Assembly (NCBI GenBank): GCA_905372875.1
Contig: CAJPQU010000075.1
Location: forward strand, 1-9,865
Length of the DNA stretch: 9,865 nt
From: an uncultured Schwartzia sp.
GTDB lineage: Bacteria > Bacillota > Negativicutes > Selenomonadales > Selenomonadaceae
Direction of reading: 5' to 3'
Part shown: positions 1 through 7,937 of the stretch, in pieces
Layout: every line of letters starts with the position of its first letter
Numbering within the stretch: position 1 is the stretch's first letter
Translations under genes and position numbers: made by a program
Notes under the pieces: model-generated
Told to the model about the DNA's origin: nothing
The model's database searches: none
Seen by the model: the letters and a program-made list of their open reading frames with translations, nothing else

Positions 1-623
1 TCTGCCCCACAGGCCGCCTTGATCCCCGCCACGATCTCCCCCACGAGGCGAAAACGATTGGCCGCGTCGCCACCGTAAGCGTCGGTACGCTGATTAAAAG
101 TAGGATCTAAAAAACGCGACAGAAGATAAGAATGGGCCGCGTGAAGCTGGACACCGTCAGCCCCCGCCCTTTTTACTCGCCGCGCCGCGGCGATAAACTC
201 CTCCCGAATGGCCCCGATCTCTTCCCCCCGAAGTTCTCGGGCCGTCTTCCCCTTCTTTAAGGGCCGGGCCGTGACATCTGCTAAATCTTCGACGCCGATG
301 GCCCGCGGCCCGGCGTGGGACAGTTGAAAAATGAGGCGGCTGCCGGCTTCATGAACGAGCTTGACGGCCCGGGCGATATCTCCGACCGCACGATCATCAA
401 AGACGTTTAGCTGCTCCTCGTTGGCCCGTCCCCGCGGCGATACGCAGCAATGCCCGCTGATGATGAGCCCGATGCCGTTCTCGGCCAGCGTTTCGTACAT
501 GGCGAAATCCGCCTCGCTCATCCGCCCTTCGGGCGTTCCCAAGAAGCTGTGGGTTGCCGACCGCACCAGCCGATTGCGGCAGGACAGACACCCCAGCATA
601 ATCGGTTCATCTACACGTCCCAT
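1..623 (-). CDS. NADH:flavin oxidoreductase, old yellow enzyme family (partial, C-terminus outside window)
   Basis: This is the N-terminal 207 residues of an FMN-dependent TIM-barrel oxidoreductase; the reading frame is still open at base 1. Such enzymes use NAD(P)H to reduce activated C=C bonds or related substrates in the cytoplasm; the substrate here cannot be told. Visible family features are the N-terminal strand NRLVRSAT (about residues 17-24), LIFQLSHAG near residue 100 (FMN/substrate side), and HAAHSYLLSRFLDP from residue 161 followed by NQRTDAYGG, the conserved substrate-binding His-x-x-His and the barrel motif after it. The ATG at 623 has a purine-rich GGGGAGAG seven bases upstream and lies 22 bases after the glycosyltransferase stop, so it is probably the third gene of the murA operon. 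Whether the missing part carries a second FAD/NADH and 4Fe-4S domain, as in 2,4-dienoyl-CoA reductase-like members (about 640 aa), or stops at about 340-370 aa, is unknown. Confidence 0.88.
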   Translation of the reverse strand, partial: MGRVDEPIMLGCLSCRNRLVRSATHSFLGTPEGRMSEADFAMYETLAENGIGLIISGHCCVSPRGRANEEQLNVFDDRAVGDIARAVKLVHEAGSRLIFQLSHAGPRAIGVEDLADVTARPLKKGKTARELRGEEIGAIREEFIAAARRVKRAGADGVQLHAAHSYLLSRFLDPTFNQRTDAYGGDAANRFRLVGEIVAGIKAACGA

Positions 624-645
624 TCGGCTTCTCTCCCCATTTTTC

Positions 646-2100
646 TCATTTCTCTTCAGCTTCCCGCACATAGAGGCGATGATTGGGGAATTCCCCTAAT
701 TTCTGCCATTCATCCTTCCGAAAGAACTGATCAAAACGGGAATAAAAGCGGCTCTGCACCACCAGATAAATCCGCCGATCCGCCGGCAGATCCGCGATGT
801 CAATGAAGGGCATGACATTTTTGGCGTTCCATGATTTGCCGTCGGGGCGCTTCTGGGCAATGTTCTCCGCCGTCTCCGCCTGATAGACGGGCAGATCGCT
901 GTAATAGGGAATGGAGACCTTATAATCCCCGCAGTTGACTACCAGATCTCCCGGCAAGACGCGTTCCCGCAGCGTCGCCGCTACGTCCCAGCAGGAATAC
1001 CCCCCATAGGTAACCACCGGCACAGCGACAAAAAATGTCAGGAGAACAAGGGCGGCCGACCAAACCGCCAGTACCCGCCGCGCCAACGTCAGACGATTCA
1101 TGAGGAACCGCGCCGTCAACACGGCGATGGGAAGCGAAGCGGGCAGCGTGTACGTCGTATATTTCGTCGCCATCATCTGATAGAATCCATAGACAGCGAC
1201 GGCCCAGACGACGAGGAACAGCTCCTTTTCGTCAAATTTGGGCAGCCGCCGCGCTTTGAACCAGCGCCATGCTGCCCAGGGAAGGGTGAAGGACCAAGGA
1301 AACAGCACAAAAAAGAAGAGAGCGCTGTAGTACCACCACACATCCCACATGGGATGCTCCGACTGGGTGGCCCGCAGGATATTGTGTACGCCTAAAAAAT
1401 TATCGATAAAATCCTGCCCGTGGAGGGCGATCATCGGGCCGTACCAGAGGAGTGTCACGCCGAAAAAGAGGAGAAAACCCAGAGGCTTCATCTCCTTCAC
1501 CGCCGCAAAATCCCGGCGCAAAAGGAGATAGATCGTCACGATGAACCCCGGCAGGAGAATGCCGATGGGGCCTTTCGTCAGCACCGCCAAAGCGGCCGCA
1601 GCATAACAAAGGTAATAAAGATTTTTATTCGTCCCCGTGTAGGCGAGATAAAAAAAGACCAGCACGGCGTTAAAAAAGACAAACAGGGTCAGATCGGTGA
1701 TCACTGTCTTAGCGATGAGCCAATAGCCAAAGGAAGTTCCTAAAATCAGGGCCGACCATAAGCCAGTCTTCGCGTCATAGAGGCGGCGGGCAAAAAAATA
1801 CGTCATCCCTACGCCGATGACGCCGAAAATCCCCGGGAACATCCGCGCCGCGAAATCATTCACGCCGAAGAGTCCGAAGGCCGCTATGAGCTCCCAATAG
1901 AAAAAGACCGGTTTATCATACCAATAATTTCCGAAGATCCGCGGCGAGATGAAATCCCCCGCCGCCAGCATTTCCTTCGCCGTCTGGGTATAATTCGTTT
2001 CCACCGGATCGGTGACGGGAATCATCCAGTTACCCAGCCAATAGAGGATGAGCGCCGCTGCCGCTAACAAGAGAACTTTCTGCCCTTCGCTCTTTTCCAT
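646..2100 (-). CDS. ArnT/PMT-like membrane glycosyltransferase (GT39 / PMT_2 family)
   Basis: A 484-residue polytopic membrane protein. The N-terminal region matches the dolichyl/undecaprenyl-phosphate-sugar glycosyltransferase family that includes ArnT: a first membrane segment (about 8-28), then the periplasmic loop DPVETNYTQTAKEM with acidic residues D31 and E34 where ArnT has its D-E-x-x-Y motif, then GDFISPR and the YDKP motif (61-64) before the next helix. Many hydrophobic segments follow up to about residue 370, with a soluble C-terminal tail of about 110 residues. Family members move a sugar from a polyprenyl phosphate carrier to lipid A, another glycan or a protein on the outer face of the inner membrane; donor and acceptor are not readable here. 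It is somewhat shorter than E. coli ArnT (about 550 aa). It starts four bases after the murA stop, so it is very likely co-transcribed, and possibly translationally coupled, with murA. Confidence 0.85.
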   Translation of the reverse strand: MEKSEGQKVLLLAAAALILYWLGNWMIPVTDPVETNYTQTAKEMLAAGDFISPRIFGNYWYDKPVFFYWELIAAFGLFGVNDFAARMFPGIFGVIGVGMTYFFARRLYDAKTGLWSALILGTSFGYWLIAKTVITDLTLFVFFNAVLVFFYLAYTGTNKNLYYLCYAAAALAVLTKGPIGILLPGFIVTIYLLLRRDFAAVKEMKPLGFLLFFGVTLLWYGPMIALHGQDFIDNFLGVHNILRATQSEHPMWDVWWYYSALFFFVLFPWSFTLPWAAWRWFKARRLPKFDEKELFLVVWAVAVYGFYQMMATKYTTYTLPASLPIAVLTARFLMNRLTLARRVLAVWSAALVLLTFFVAVPVVTYGGYSCWDVAATLRERVLPGDLVVNCGDYKVSIPYYSDLPVYQAETAENIAQKRPDGKSWNAKNVMPFIDIADLPADRRIYLVVQSRFYSRFDQFFRKDEWQKLGEFPNHRLYVREAEEK

Positions 2101-2104
2101 CCCG

Positions 2105-3370
2105 TCACTCCTCTATCCGGCGAATATCCGCCCCCAAGGCTACCAATTTCGGCACCAAATGATCGTATCCCCGATCGATGTGGTGAATGTAGCCGATCTG
2201 GGTCTCTCCATCGGCAATCAGCCCCGCCAGCACCATGGCAGCTCCGGCGCGAAGATCCGTCGCCTTGACCTGACAGCCGGTGAGGGCGCCGACGCCTTCC
2301 ACCACAGAGGTGCGCCCATCGATTTTGATGTTCGCCCCCATGCGCTTCAATTCGTCCACGTGCATGAAACGGTTTTCAAATACCGTCTCCGTCACCATCC
2401 CCGTGCCCTCAGACACCGCCAGCATCGCCATGAACTGTGCCTGCATATCGGTAGGGAAGCCGGGATAGGGCATGGTTTTAATGTCCACGGCTTGCGTCAG
2501 GCCGTCGCATCGCACCCGAATGCCGTCCACATGCTCCTCGATCTCCACCCCCGCTTCCTTGAGCTTGGCAATGACAGGTTTCAAGTGTTCGCTGATGGCG
2601 TTTTCAATGTAGACGTCGCCCCGGGTCATCGCCGCCGCCACCATATACGTTCCCGCCTCAATGCGGTCGGGAATGACCGTATAGGCCGCACCGGTGAGCT
2701 TTTTCACCCCTTCGATCTTGATGACGTTCGTCCCCGCGCCGCGAATCTTCGCCCCCATGACGTTGAGGAAATTCGCCAGATCGATGATTTCCGGCTCCTG
2801 CGCCGGATTTTCCAGCACCGTCTGCCCAGCGGCCATAGAGGCCGCCATGATGATGTTCTCCGTGGCGCCCACGCTGGGGAAGTCCAGATATATCCTCGCC
2901 CCCTTCAGGCCTTTGGGGGCCTTCGCGTCAATGTAGCCGTGACCGATCTCAATGTCCGCTCCCAGCGCCTCGAAACCTTTGAGGTGCAGGTCAATAGGGC
3001 GCGTACCGATGGCACAGCCGCCGGGAAGCGAAATCTTCGCCCGGCCGCAGCGCGCCAAAAGCGGCCCCATGATGAGAAAGGAGGCCCGCATCTTTCGTAC
3101 CAGATCGTAAGGCGCCTCGTATTCCGTGATGTCGGCGCTGTCCACCCAAAACTGGTTGGCCGCCGCGTCGAACCGCGCCTTTACCCCCAGCGACTGAATG
3201 ACCTCCGCGATGGTTTCCACATCGTCGAGGGCCGGCACCTCGTCCAAGCGGCTGGGCTGCACCTGCCCCAAGAGCGTCGCCGCAATGATGGGCAGCACGG
3301 CGTTCTTCGCGCCGCTGATCTTGACCCGCCCCCGCAGAGGGTGTCCGCCCTTGATGATTAACTTTTCCAT
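2105..3370 (-). CDS. murA: UDP-N-acetylglucosamine 1-carboxyvinyltransferase
   Basis: MurA makes the first committed step of peptidoglycan synthesis in the cytoplasm: transfer of enolpyruvate from PEP to UDP-GlcNAc. The 421-residue product has the full family length. It begins MEKLIIKGG and has the substrate-binding pair K22-N23 in SGAKNAVLP, the active-site loop GGCAIGTRPIDLH with catalytic Cys119 (Cys115 in E. coli) and Arg124, and PGFPTDMQAQ with Asp308 (Asp305 in E. coli). Cys rather than Asp at position 119 predicts fosfomycin sensitivity at the target level. The start is set by the family N-terminus; the Shine-Dalgarno GGGAGG (3384-3389) is 13 bases upstream, which is long. A promoter lies at 3438-3466, so this is probably the first gene of an operon with the glycosyltransferase and flavoenzyme. 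Many Firmicutes carry two murA copies; which paralogue this is cannot be told. Confidence 0.97.
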   Translation of the reverse strand: MEKLIIKGGHPLRGRVKISGAKNAVLPIIAATLLGQVQPSRLDEVPALDDVETIAEVIQSLGVKARFDAAANQFWVDSADITEYEAPYDLVRKMRASFLIMGPLLARCGRAKISLPGGCAIGTRPIDLHLKGFEALGADIEIGHGYIDAKAPKGLKGARIYLDFPSVGATENIIMAASMAAGQTVLENPAQEPEIIDLANFLNVMGAKIRGAGTNVIKIEGVKKLTGAAYTVIPDRIEAGTYMVAAAMTRGDVYIENAISEHLKPVIAKLKEAGVEIEEHVDGIRVRCDGLTQAVDIKTMPYPGFPTDMQAQFMAMLAVSEGTGMVTETVFENRFMHVDELKRMGANIKIDGRTSVVEGVGALTGCQVKATDLRAGAAMVLAGLIADGETQIGYIHHIDRGYDHLVPKLVALGADIRRIEE

Positions 3371-3437
3371 GGAAATAAACGTTCCTCCCGCGGTGAGAAA
3401 ACCCTTGTCGTGATTTTCCCGACCCGTATATTAATAG

Positions 3438-3466
3438 ATTTTATCATGCCTGCCGGCCCTTGGCAA
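3438..3466 (-). promoter_or_regulatory. Sigma-A-type promoter for the murA operon
   Basis: Reading the minus strand, TTGCCA (3461-3466) and TAAAAT (3438-3443) are separated by exactly 17 bases, each close to the consensus TTGACA/TATAAT. The predicted start is near 3431, giving a leader of about 60 bases before the murA ATG. It lies between the prfC terminator and murA, as expected. This is a sequence match only. Confidence 0.7.
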
Positions 3467-3508
3467 GGGGGCAAAAGGCCATATATCAGGAAGAAACGAC
3501 GCGCCGGT

Positions 3509-3546
3509 AAAAAAGACGGCCCTGACAAGAACGCCGCCGGGCGTCT
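3509..3546 (-). terminator. Probable intrinsic terminator after prfC
   Basis: On the minus strand AGACGCCC (3539-3546) pairs with GGGCCGTCT (3514-3522) with a single bulged base, closing a loop of about 16 bases, and the stem runs into six Ts (3509-3514). A second small stem (ACGCC/GGCGT) can form inside the loop region and would compete. It sits about 30 bases beyond the prfC stop and separates prfC from the murA promoter. Confidence 0.6.
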
Positions 3547-3575
3547 GGCAAAAATGTTCGGCGGTTAATCCTCAT

Positions 3576-5192
3576 CTATGCTTTCTGCCGATCCGGCGGA
3601 ACCTGATAAAGCACCAGATCAGGATTATTCTCTTGAATCCAGCCCAGCGCCCATTCGTTGTTCACCAAGAGGACCGGCTGATGCGCCCGATCATAGACAA
3701 ACATCCCCCGGTCGGCCCCCCGCAGGGAGGCGGGGGTGACTTCCCGTCCATCTTGAAAGACCAGCCAGCGAGCCACCTCAAAGGGCTGCATGACCAGCTC
3801 GATCTCCACGCCATACTCACCCTTGAGGCGATATTCCAAAACGTCAAATTGAAGCGTCCCCACCGTACCGACAATGTAGGCTTCCGTCCCCGCTCCCGCC
3901 TGCTGAAAGAGCTGGATGGCTCCCTCCTGGGTGAGCTGTTCGATCCCTTTGACGAACTGTTTGCGCTTCATGGTGTCCTTCGCCTGTACCCGGGCGAATT
4001 TTTCCGGAGGGAACACCGGAAAATCCGCGAAACGGAATTTACTTCCCCCCTCGCATAGGGTGTCCCCAATGCCAAAGATGCCAGGATCAAACAATCCCAC
4101 GATGTCCCCCGGCCAAGCCGTATCGATGATCTGGCGATCCTGGGCCAAAAACTGCTGAGGCTGCGCCAACTTGACAAGCTTCTCCGAGCGACTGTGCCAA
4201 ACGCTCATATTACGGGTAAAGCAGCCGGAAACGATGCGGATGAAGGCCAGCCGATCCCGATGGGCCGGGTTCATGTTCGCTTGGATCTTAAACACAAAAG
4301 CGGAGAAATTTCCCGCCGCCGGATCGATAATCCCCGCCGAGGATTCGCGGGGTGCAGGAGGCGGCGCGAGGCGCAGGTATTCCTCCAAAAAGTTCTGCAC
4401 GCCGAAATTTGTCATCGCCGAGCCAAAGAAGAGGGGCGTCAACTCGCCGCAGGCAATGCGGTCAAGATCAAAGGGCTCCCCCGCTTCATCCAGCAGCGCC
4501 ACATCCTCTAAAAGCGCCTGATACGTCGCCTCCTCCAACCGGTCGGCCAGCGCCGGATCTTTGAGGTCGTAGGTCGCCGACGCCCGCGCCTTCTGACCGT
4601 GGGTCTCGTCGGCCTCAAAGAGTTCCACCCGTTTCGTCTGGCGATCATAGACGCCGCGATAACGGCCGTCGGATCCCACCGGCCAGTTCATGGGATAGGA
4701 GCGTATGCCCAGCACGTTTTCCAGTTCATCCATGAGATCGATGGGGGCTTTCCCAAAGCGATCTAACTTATTGACGAAGGTGAAAATGGGAATGCGGCGC
4801 TCCCGACAGACCTTGAACAGCTTTTTCGTCTGGGTTTCCACCCCCTTCGCTGCGTCCAGCACCATGACCGCGCTGTCCACCGCCATCAGCGTCCGATAGG
4901 TATCCTCACTGAAATCCTGATGCCCCGGCGTATCTAAGATATTCACCCGGCAGCCGCCGTAATCGAACTGCAGCACGCTGGAGGTCACCGAGATGCCGCG
5001 CTGTTTTTCGATCTCCATCCAGTCCGACACCGCGTGGCGCTGTGTCTTGCGGGATTTGATGGAGCCGGCCAAGTGAATGGCCCCGCCGTAAAGGAGCAGC
5101 TTCTCCGTCAGCGTCGTCTTCCCGGCATCCGGGTGGGAGATGATGGCAAAGGTTCGCCGTTTCTCAATCTCCTGCTTTAATTCCTCACGCAA
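3576..5192 (-). CDS. prfC: Peptide chain release factor 3
   Basis: RF3 is the translational GTPase that removes RF1/RF2 from the ribosome after peptide release. Numbering from the preferred start gives 538 residues, close to the usual 525-530. G-domain motifs are in order: SHPDAGKTT (P-loop, about 19-27), RGISVTSS (switch I, about 65-72), DTPGHQDF (87-94) and NKLDR (141-145). The rest, with KFRFADFPVFPPEKFARV and GTVGTLQFDVLEYRL, is the RF3-specific C-terminal part. The frame stays open to a TTG at 5225 (549 aa), but that codon lies in hairpins after potD and has no ribosome site. TTG at 5192 has AGGAG (5203-5207) 10 bases upstream and gives MREELKQEIEKRRTFAIISH, matching the family N-terminus. 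It lies 63 bases downstream of potD with a terminator between, so it probably depends on readthrough or on a promoter I did not find. Confidence 0.95.
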   Translation of the reverse strand: MREELKQEIEKRRTFAIISHPDAGKTTLTEKLLLYGGAIHLAGSIKSRKTQRHAVSDWMEIEKQRGISVTSSVLQFDYGGCRVNILDTPGHQDFSEDTYRTLMAVDSAVMVLDAAKGVETQTKKLFKVCRERRIPIFTFVNKLDRFGKAPIDLMDELENVLGIRSYPMNWPVGSDGRYRGVYDRQTKRVELFEADETHGQKARASATYDLKDPALADRLEEATYQALLEDVALLDEAGEPFDLDRIACGELTPLFFGSAMTNFGVQNFLEEYLRLAPPPAPRESSAGIIDPAAGNFSAFVFKIQANMNPAHRDRLAFIRIVSGCFTRNMSVWHSRSEKLVKLAQPQQFLAQDRQIIDTAWPGDIVGLFDPGIFGIGDTLCEGGSKFRFADFPVFPPEKFARVQAKDTMKRKQFVKGIEQLTQEGAIQLFQQAGAGTEAYIVGTVGTLQFDVLEYRLKGEYGVEIELVMQPFEVARWLVFQDGREVTPASLRGADRGMFVYDRAHQPVLLVNNEWALGWIQENNPDLVLYQVPPDRQKA

Positions 5193-5202
5193 AATCCTGT
5201 TT

Positions 5203-5207
5203 CTCCT
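5203..5207 (-). promoter_or_regulatory. Ribosome binding site deciding the prfC start
   Basis: AGGAG within GAGAGGAGAAAC on the minus strand lies 10 bases before the TTG at 5192. The alternative TTG at 5225 is preceded only by the terminator stem, so this site favours the shorter protein. Confidence 0.65.
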
Positions 5208-5223
5208 CTCGCCTTTGGCGTCC

Positions 5224-5254
5224 AAAGAGAAGGGCGGCCTTTCCGCCGCCCTTC
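5224..5254 (-). terminator. Strong intrinsic terminator after potD
   Basis: On the minus strand GAAGGGCGGC (5245-5254) and GCCGCCCTTC (5229-5238) form a perfect 10-bp stem with a six-base loop GGAAAG, followed by TCTTT. The stem begins one base after the potD stop codon. A second small perfect hairpin, CTTTGG-ACG-CCAAAG (5213-5227), follows at once. The T tract is short, so some readthrough into prfC is possible. Confidence 0.85.
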
Positions 5255-5255
5255 G

Positions 5256-6308
5256 TCATTTGGCTACTTTGACTTCCGTCCAAACCTTATCATACTTTGA
5301 CAGGTTATCCCCCAAATCGTGGAAGAACTCGGCATTTTTCAGGAGTGCCTCCGACGGATAGGAAGCGATGTCCGCCTGCACCTCCGGAGGAAGCTGGCGC
5401 ACCACCTCGGGGATCGGCGAAGCATAACCGATGTACTCGACGTTCTTCTTAGCGATGTCGGGGCGGGTCATGAAGTTGATAAACTCCTCCGCCTCCGCCT
5501 TATGCTTGCCCCCCTTGAGGATGACCATGGCGTCGATCCAGACGTTCGTACCTTCTTTCGGAATAGCGTACGCCAGATCAGGATTCTTTTCCATCATGAA
5601 CACTGCGTCCCCCGACCAGACGACGGCCAAGGCCCCTTCCCCGGCGATCATCTTATCCTTGACCTCATCCACGACGTAGGCCTGCACCAAAGGCTTCTGA
5701 GCGATGAGGGCATCTCGGGCCGCGGTAAGCGCCGCATCGTCGCTGGCGTTCAGAGAATAGCCGCGAAATTTCAGCGCCATGCCGATGGAATCCCGCAGGC
5801 TATCCATGATAAAGATCTGCTTGGCATATTTCGGGTTCCAGAGAATGGCCCAGCTGTCCACCGGTTCCTGCACCATCTTGCGGTTGTAGATGATCCCGAT
5901 GGTCCCCCACATGTAGGGCACCGAGTATTCATTTTGAGGATCGTAGTAGAGATTCTTAAATTTCTCATCAATGAGGGCGTAGTTCGGAATCTTCGTGAAA
6001 TCGATTTTTTCCAGCATATTTTCCCGCCGCATCCGCTCGATCATATAATCCGAAGGGATCACCAAATCGTAATCACTGCCCCCCGCCTTGACCTTGACAT
6101 ACATGTCTTCGTTGGTGGCCCAGGTATCGTAAATGATGCGGATCCCCGTTTCCTTTTCAAAGACCTTGATCAGATCCGGGTCGATGTAATCCCCCGCATT
6201 ATAGACTTTGAGCTCCCGCTTAGCCGTTTTCTCCCCACCGCAGCCGGAAACAATCAGCGCGCAGAGAGCCAGGACCAGCAGCCCCAAAGTTTTAAGCACC
6301 TTTTTCAT
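5256..6308 (-). CDS. potD: Spermidine/putrescine ABC transporter, substrate-binding lipoprotein
   Basis: The 350-residue extracytoplasmic receptor of the polyamine importer. The N-terminus is a lipoprotein signal: KK, a hydrophobic stretch (about 8-20), then the lipobox VSGC with Cys23 as the lipidated residue. The mature protein matches the PotD/PotF fold: KVYNAGDYIDPDLI near the mature start, PSDY (85-88), MWGTIGIIYNR (133-143), MDSLRDS (168-174), VWSGDA with Trp231, NVWIDAM with Trp257 and Asp259, and YIGYASPIP with Tyr295. The Trp-x-Asp and Tyr positions correspond to polyamine-contacting residues of E. coli PotD (W255, D257, Y293). Asp173 stands where PotD has Glu171, a conservative change that could alter preference between spermidine and putrescine. 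The ATG has a GGGGG ribosome site eight bases upstream and follows potC by 16 bases. A terminator follows the stop, so this is the last gene of the operon. Confidence 0.95.
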   Translation of the reverse strand: MKKVLKTLGLLVLALCALIVSGCGGEKTAKRELKVYNAGDYIDPDLIKVFEKETGIRIIYDTWATNEDMYVKVKAGGSDYDLVIPSDYMIERMRRENMLEKIDFTKIPNYALIDEKFKNLYYDPQNEYSVPYMWGTIGIIYNRKMVQEPVDSWAILWNPKYAKQIFIMDSLRDSIGMALKFRGYSLNASDDAALTAARDALIAQKPLVQAYVVDEVKDKMIAGEGALAVVWSGDAVFMMEKNPDLAYAIPKEGTNVWIDAMVILKGGKHKAEAEEFINFMTRPDIAKKNVEYIGYASPIPEVVRQLPPEVQADIASYPSEALLKNAEFFHDLGDNLSKYDKVWTEVKVAK

Positions 6309-6324
6309 ATCGCATACCCCCTTT

Positions 6325-7110
6325 TCAATCTCGAACCCGTTTGACTTTCGACGCCGCTACCCGCCGGTTCACCGCCAATAGAAGGAGCAGCACCGTCAAA
6401 AAGAGCAGCGTCGAGAGTGCGTTGATGGTGGGATGGATGCCCCGCCGGGCCATGGAATAAATGAGAATAGACAGATTGTTGACCCCCGAGCCGGTAGTAA
6501 AAAAGCTGATGACGAAATCATCGATGGAGAGCGTGAACGCAAAGAGCGCCCCCGTCACGATGCCCGGCAGAATCTCCGGCAGCACGATGCGGCGAAACGC
6601 GTAAGCGGGACTAGCCCCAAGGTCAAGAGCCGCCTCGTAGAGATGAGCATCGAATTGCCGCAGCTTGGGCAGCACCGTCAAAATGACGTAGGGGACATTA
6701 AAGACCGTGTGGGCCAAAAGAAGCGACGTAAAACCTAAGTTCAGCTTTACAAAGATGAAGAGCAGCATAAGGGAAATGCCGGTGACGATATCCGGGTTCA
6801 AGACCGGCAGATATGTCAGATTCATGACGATCTTCTTTTCCCACGGACGCATCCCGCGGTACATGGCGAAGGCCGCCAAGGTGCCGATGATCGTCGCCAA
6901 AAGCGCCGCTAAAATGGCGATGGAAAGGGTGTAATAGAGCGCGTCCAAAATGGCCCCGTCCTCAAAGAGCGCCCCATACCAGCGAAAGGTAAACCCCTCC
7001 CAGCTGGCCCGGGATTTCGAGGCATTAAAGGAAAAGACAATGAGGACAAAAATGGGAAGATAGAGAAAGCCGAAAATGATCGCAGCGTAAAAGCGCCGCA
7101 AAAAGCGCAT
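6325..7110 (-). CDS. potC: Spermidine/putrescine ABC transporter, permease
   Basis: An inner-membrane permease subunit of about 261 residues with six predicted membrane segments, forming the transport channel with PotB. The first helix (about 10-28) is followed by the periplasmic SFNASKSRASWEGFTFRWY, typical of PotC. The cytoplasmic EAA loop that docks on PotA is EAALDLGASPAYAFRRIVLP (about 160-179) ending in EILPG. The later SIDDFVISFF is a PotC-type signature. Two adjacent starts exist: GTG at 7113 and ATG at 7110. I use the ATG, which overlaps the potB stop by one base (TGATG); the GTG would give a four-base overlap and sits slightly better relative to the GGCGGG upstream. Either way it is translationally coupled to potB. 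The C-terminus is short and basic. Confidence 0.94.
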   Translation of the reverse strand: MRFLRRFYAAIIFGFLYLPIFVLIVFSFNASKSRASWEGFTFRWYGALFEDGAILDALYYTLSIAILAALLATIIGTLAAFAMYRGMRPWEKKIVMNLTYLPVLNPDIVTGISLMLLFIFVKLNLGFTSLLLAHTVFNVPYVILTVLPKLRQFDAHLYEAALDLGASPAYAFRRIVLPEILPGIVTGALFAFTLSIDDFVISFFTTGSGVNNLSILIYSMARRGIHPTINALSTLLFLTVLLLLLAVNRRVAASKVKRVRD

Positions 7111-7937
7111 CACAGGAACATCCCGCCTCCTCCCTCTTTATTGTACCGCGACAAGAGGATCATGCTGAGAAGGATCAGCGCCAGCATCAGCACCGACACC
7201 GCCGAACCGAAACTCCAGTTGCCGATGACAAGAAACTGCTGCTCGATGACGTTGCCGATGAGCATGTACTGTCCGCCGCCTAAGAGGCGGGAAATGACGA
7301 AAGTGGTCACCGCCGGCATGAATACCATCAGCATACCGGCATAAACTCCCGGCAAAGACAAAGGAAACGTCACCCGGCGAAAGGAAGTCCAGGCGTCCGC
7401 CCCCAAATCCCCCGCCGCTTCCAAGAGGCTCCGATCCATCTTCGTCAGCACCGAATAGATGGGCAGGATCATGAAGGGCAGAAAATTATAGACCATCCCT
7501 AAGAGCACCGCCCCGTCCGTATAGAGAATATGGAGGGGGCCCAAGTGAAAAAAACGCAGGATGGCGTTGATGAGACCGTTTTTTTCTAAAAGCGTCATCC
7601 AGGCGTAAGTGCGGAGGAGGAAATTCATCCACATGGGGATGATGATGAGCATGACCATCATGTGCCGGTACTTCACGCGGCACTGGGCGAGGATCATCGC
7701 CATGGGATAGCCGATGAGAAAACAGACCAGCGTGGCCAGCGCCGCCAGCCAGACGGAATGTCCCAACACCCGAAGGTAAAGCGGCCCCGCCGCCTGCCGG
7801 ATATTATCCAGCGTAAAGCCGCCGCTCCCCGCCCCGCCGGGAACGGTAAAAGCAAAATAGAAGATGAGCGCCAGCGGCGCCACCGTGAACATCAACATCC
7901 ACAGATGGTACGGATACACCAGCCACCGTCTCTCCAT
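7110..7937 (-). CDS. potB: Spermidine/putrescine ABC transporter, permease
   Basis: The second inner-membrane permease subunit (275 residues, six predicted segments; the first is about 12-30). The EAA loop for the ATPase is seen as EAAGDLGADAWTSFRRVTFP ending in LSLPG (about 173-197). WMNFLLRTYAWMTLLEKNG (about 103-121) is characteristic of PotB. The frame also has a TTG one codon upstream at 7940, but ATG at 7937 has GGTGG seven bases before it and forms a TGATG overlap with the potA stop, so I take the ATG. It ends in a glycine-rich tail whose codons double as the ribosome site for potC (GGGAGGAGGCGGG). Confidence 0.94.
   Translation of the reverse strand: MERRWLVYPYHLWMLMFTVAPLALIFYFAFTVPGGAGSGGFTLDNIRQAAGPLYLRVLGHSVWLAALATLVCFLIGYPMAMILAQCRVKYRHMMVMLIIIPMWMNFLLRTYAWMTLLEKNGLINAILRFFHLGPLHILYTDGAVLLGMVYNFLPFMILPIYSVLTKMDRSLLEAAGDLGADAWTSFRRVTFPLSLPGVYAGMLMVFMPAVTTFVISRLLGGGQYMLIGNVIEQQFLVIGNWSFGSAVSVLMLALILLSMILLSRYNKEGGGGMFL

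Noticed and set aside
2048..3361. A 437-codon open frame on the plus strand opposite murA
   Set aside because: It is the antisense shadow of murA, whose motifs are complete. The translated product is rich in His, Arg and Asp with no recognisable domain, as expected from a mirrored GC-biased codon pattern.
3529..3545. The small stem ACGCC/GGCGT as the prfC terminator
   Set aside because: It is only five pairs and is followed by TCTTGTC rather than a T run; the larger stem ending in six Ts is the better candidate.
5193..5225. A longer prfC start at TTG 5225
   Set aside because: The codon falls in a hairpin directly after the potD terminator, has no Shine-Dalgarno, and extends the protein beyond the usual RF3 N-terminus.
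5319..6344. A 341-codon open frame on the plus strand opposite potD
   Set aside because: Antisense shadow of a clear PotD. Its product is His/Arg/Asp-rich and has no domain features.
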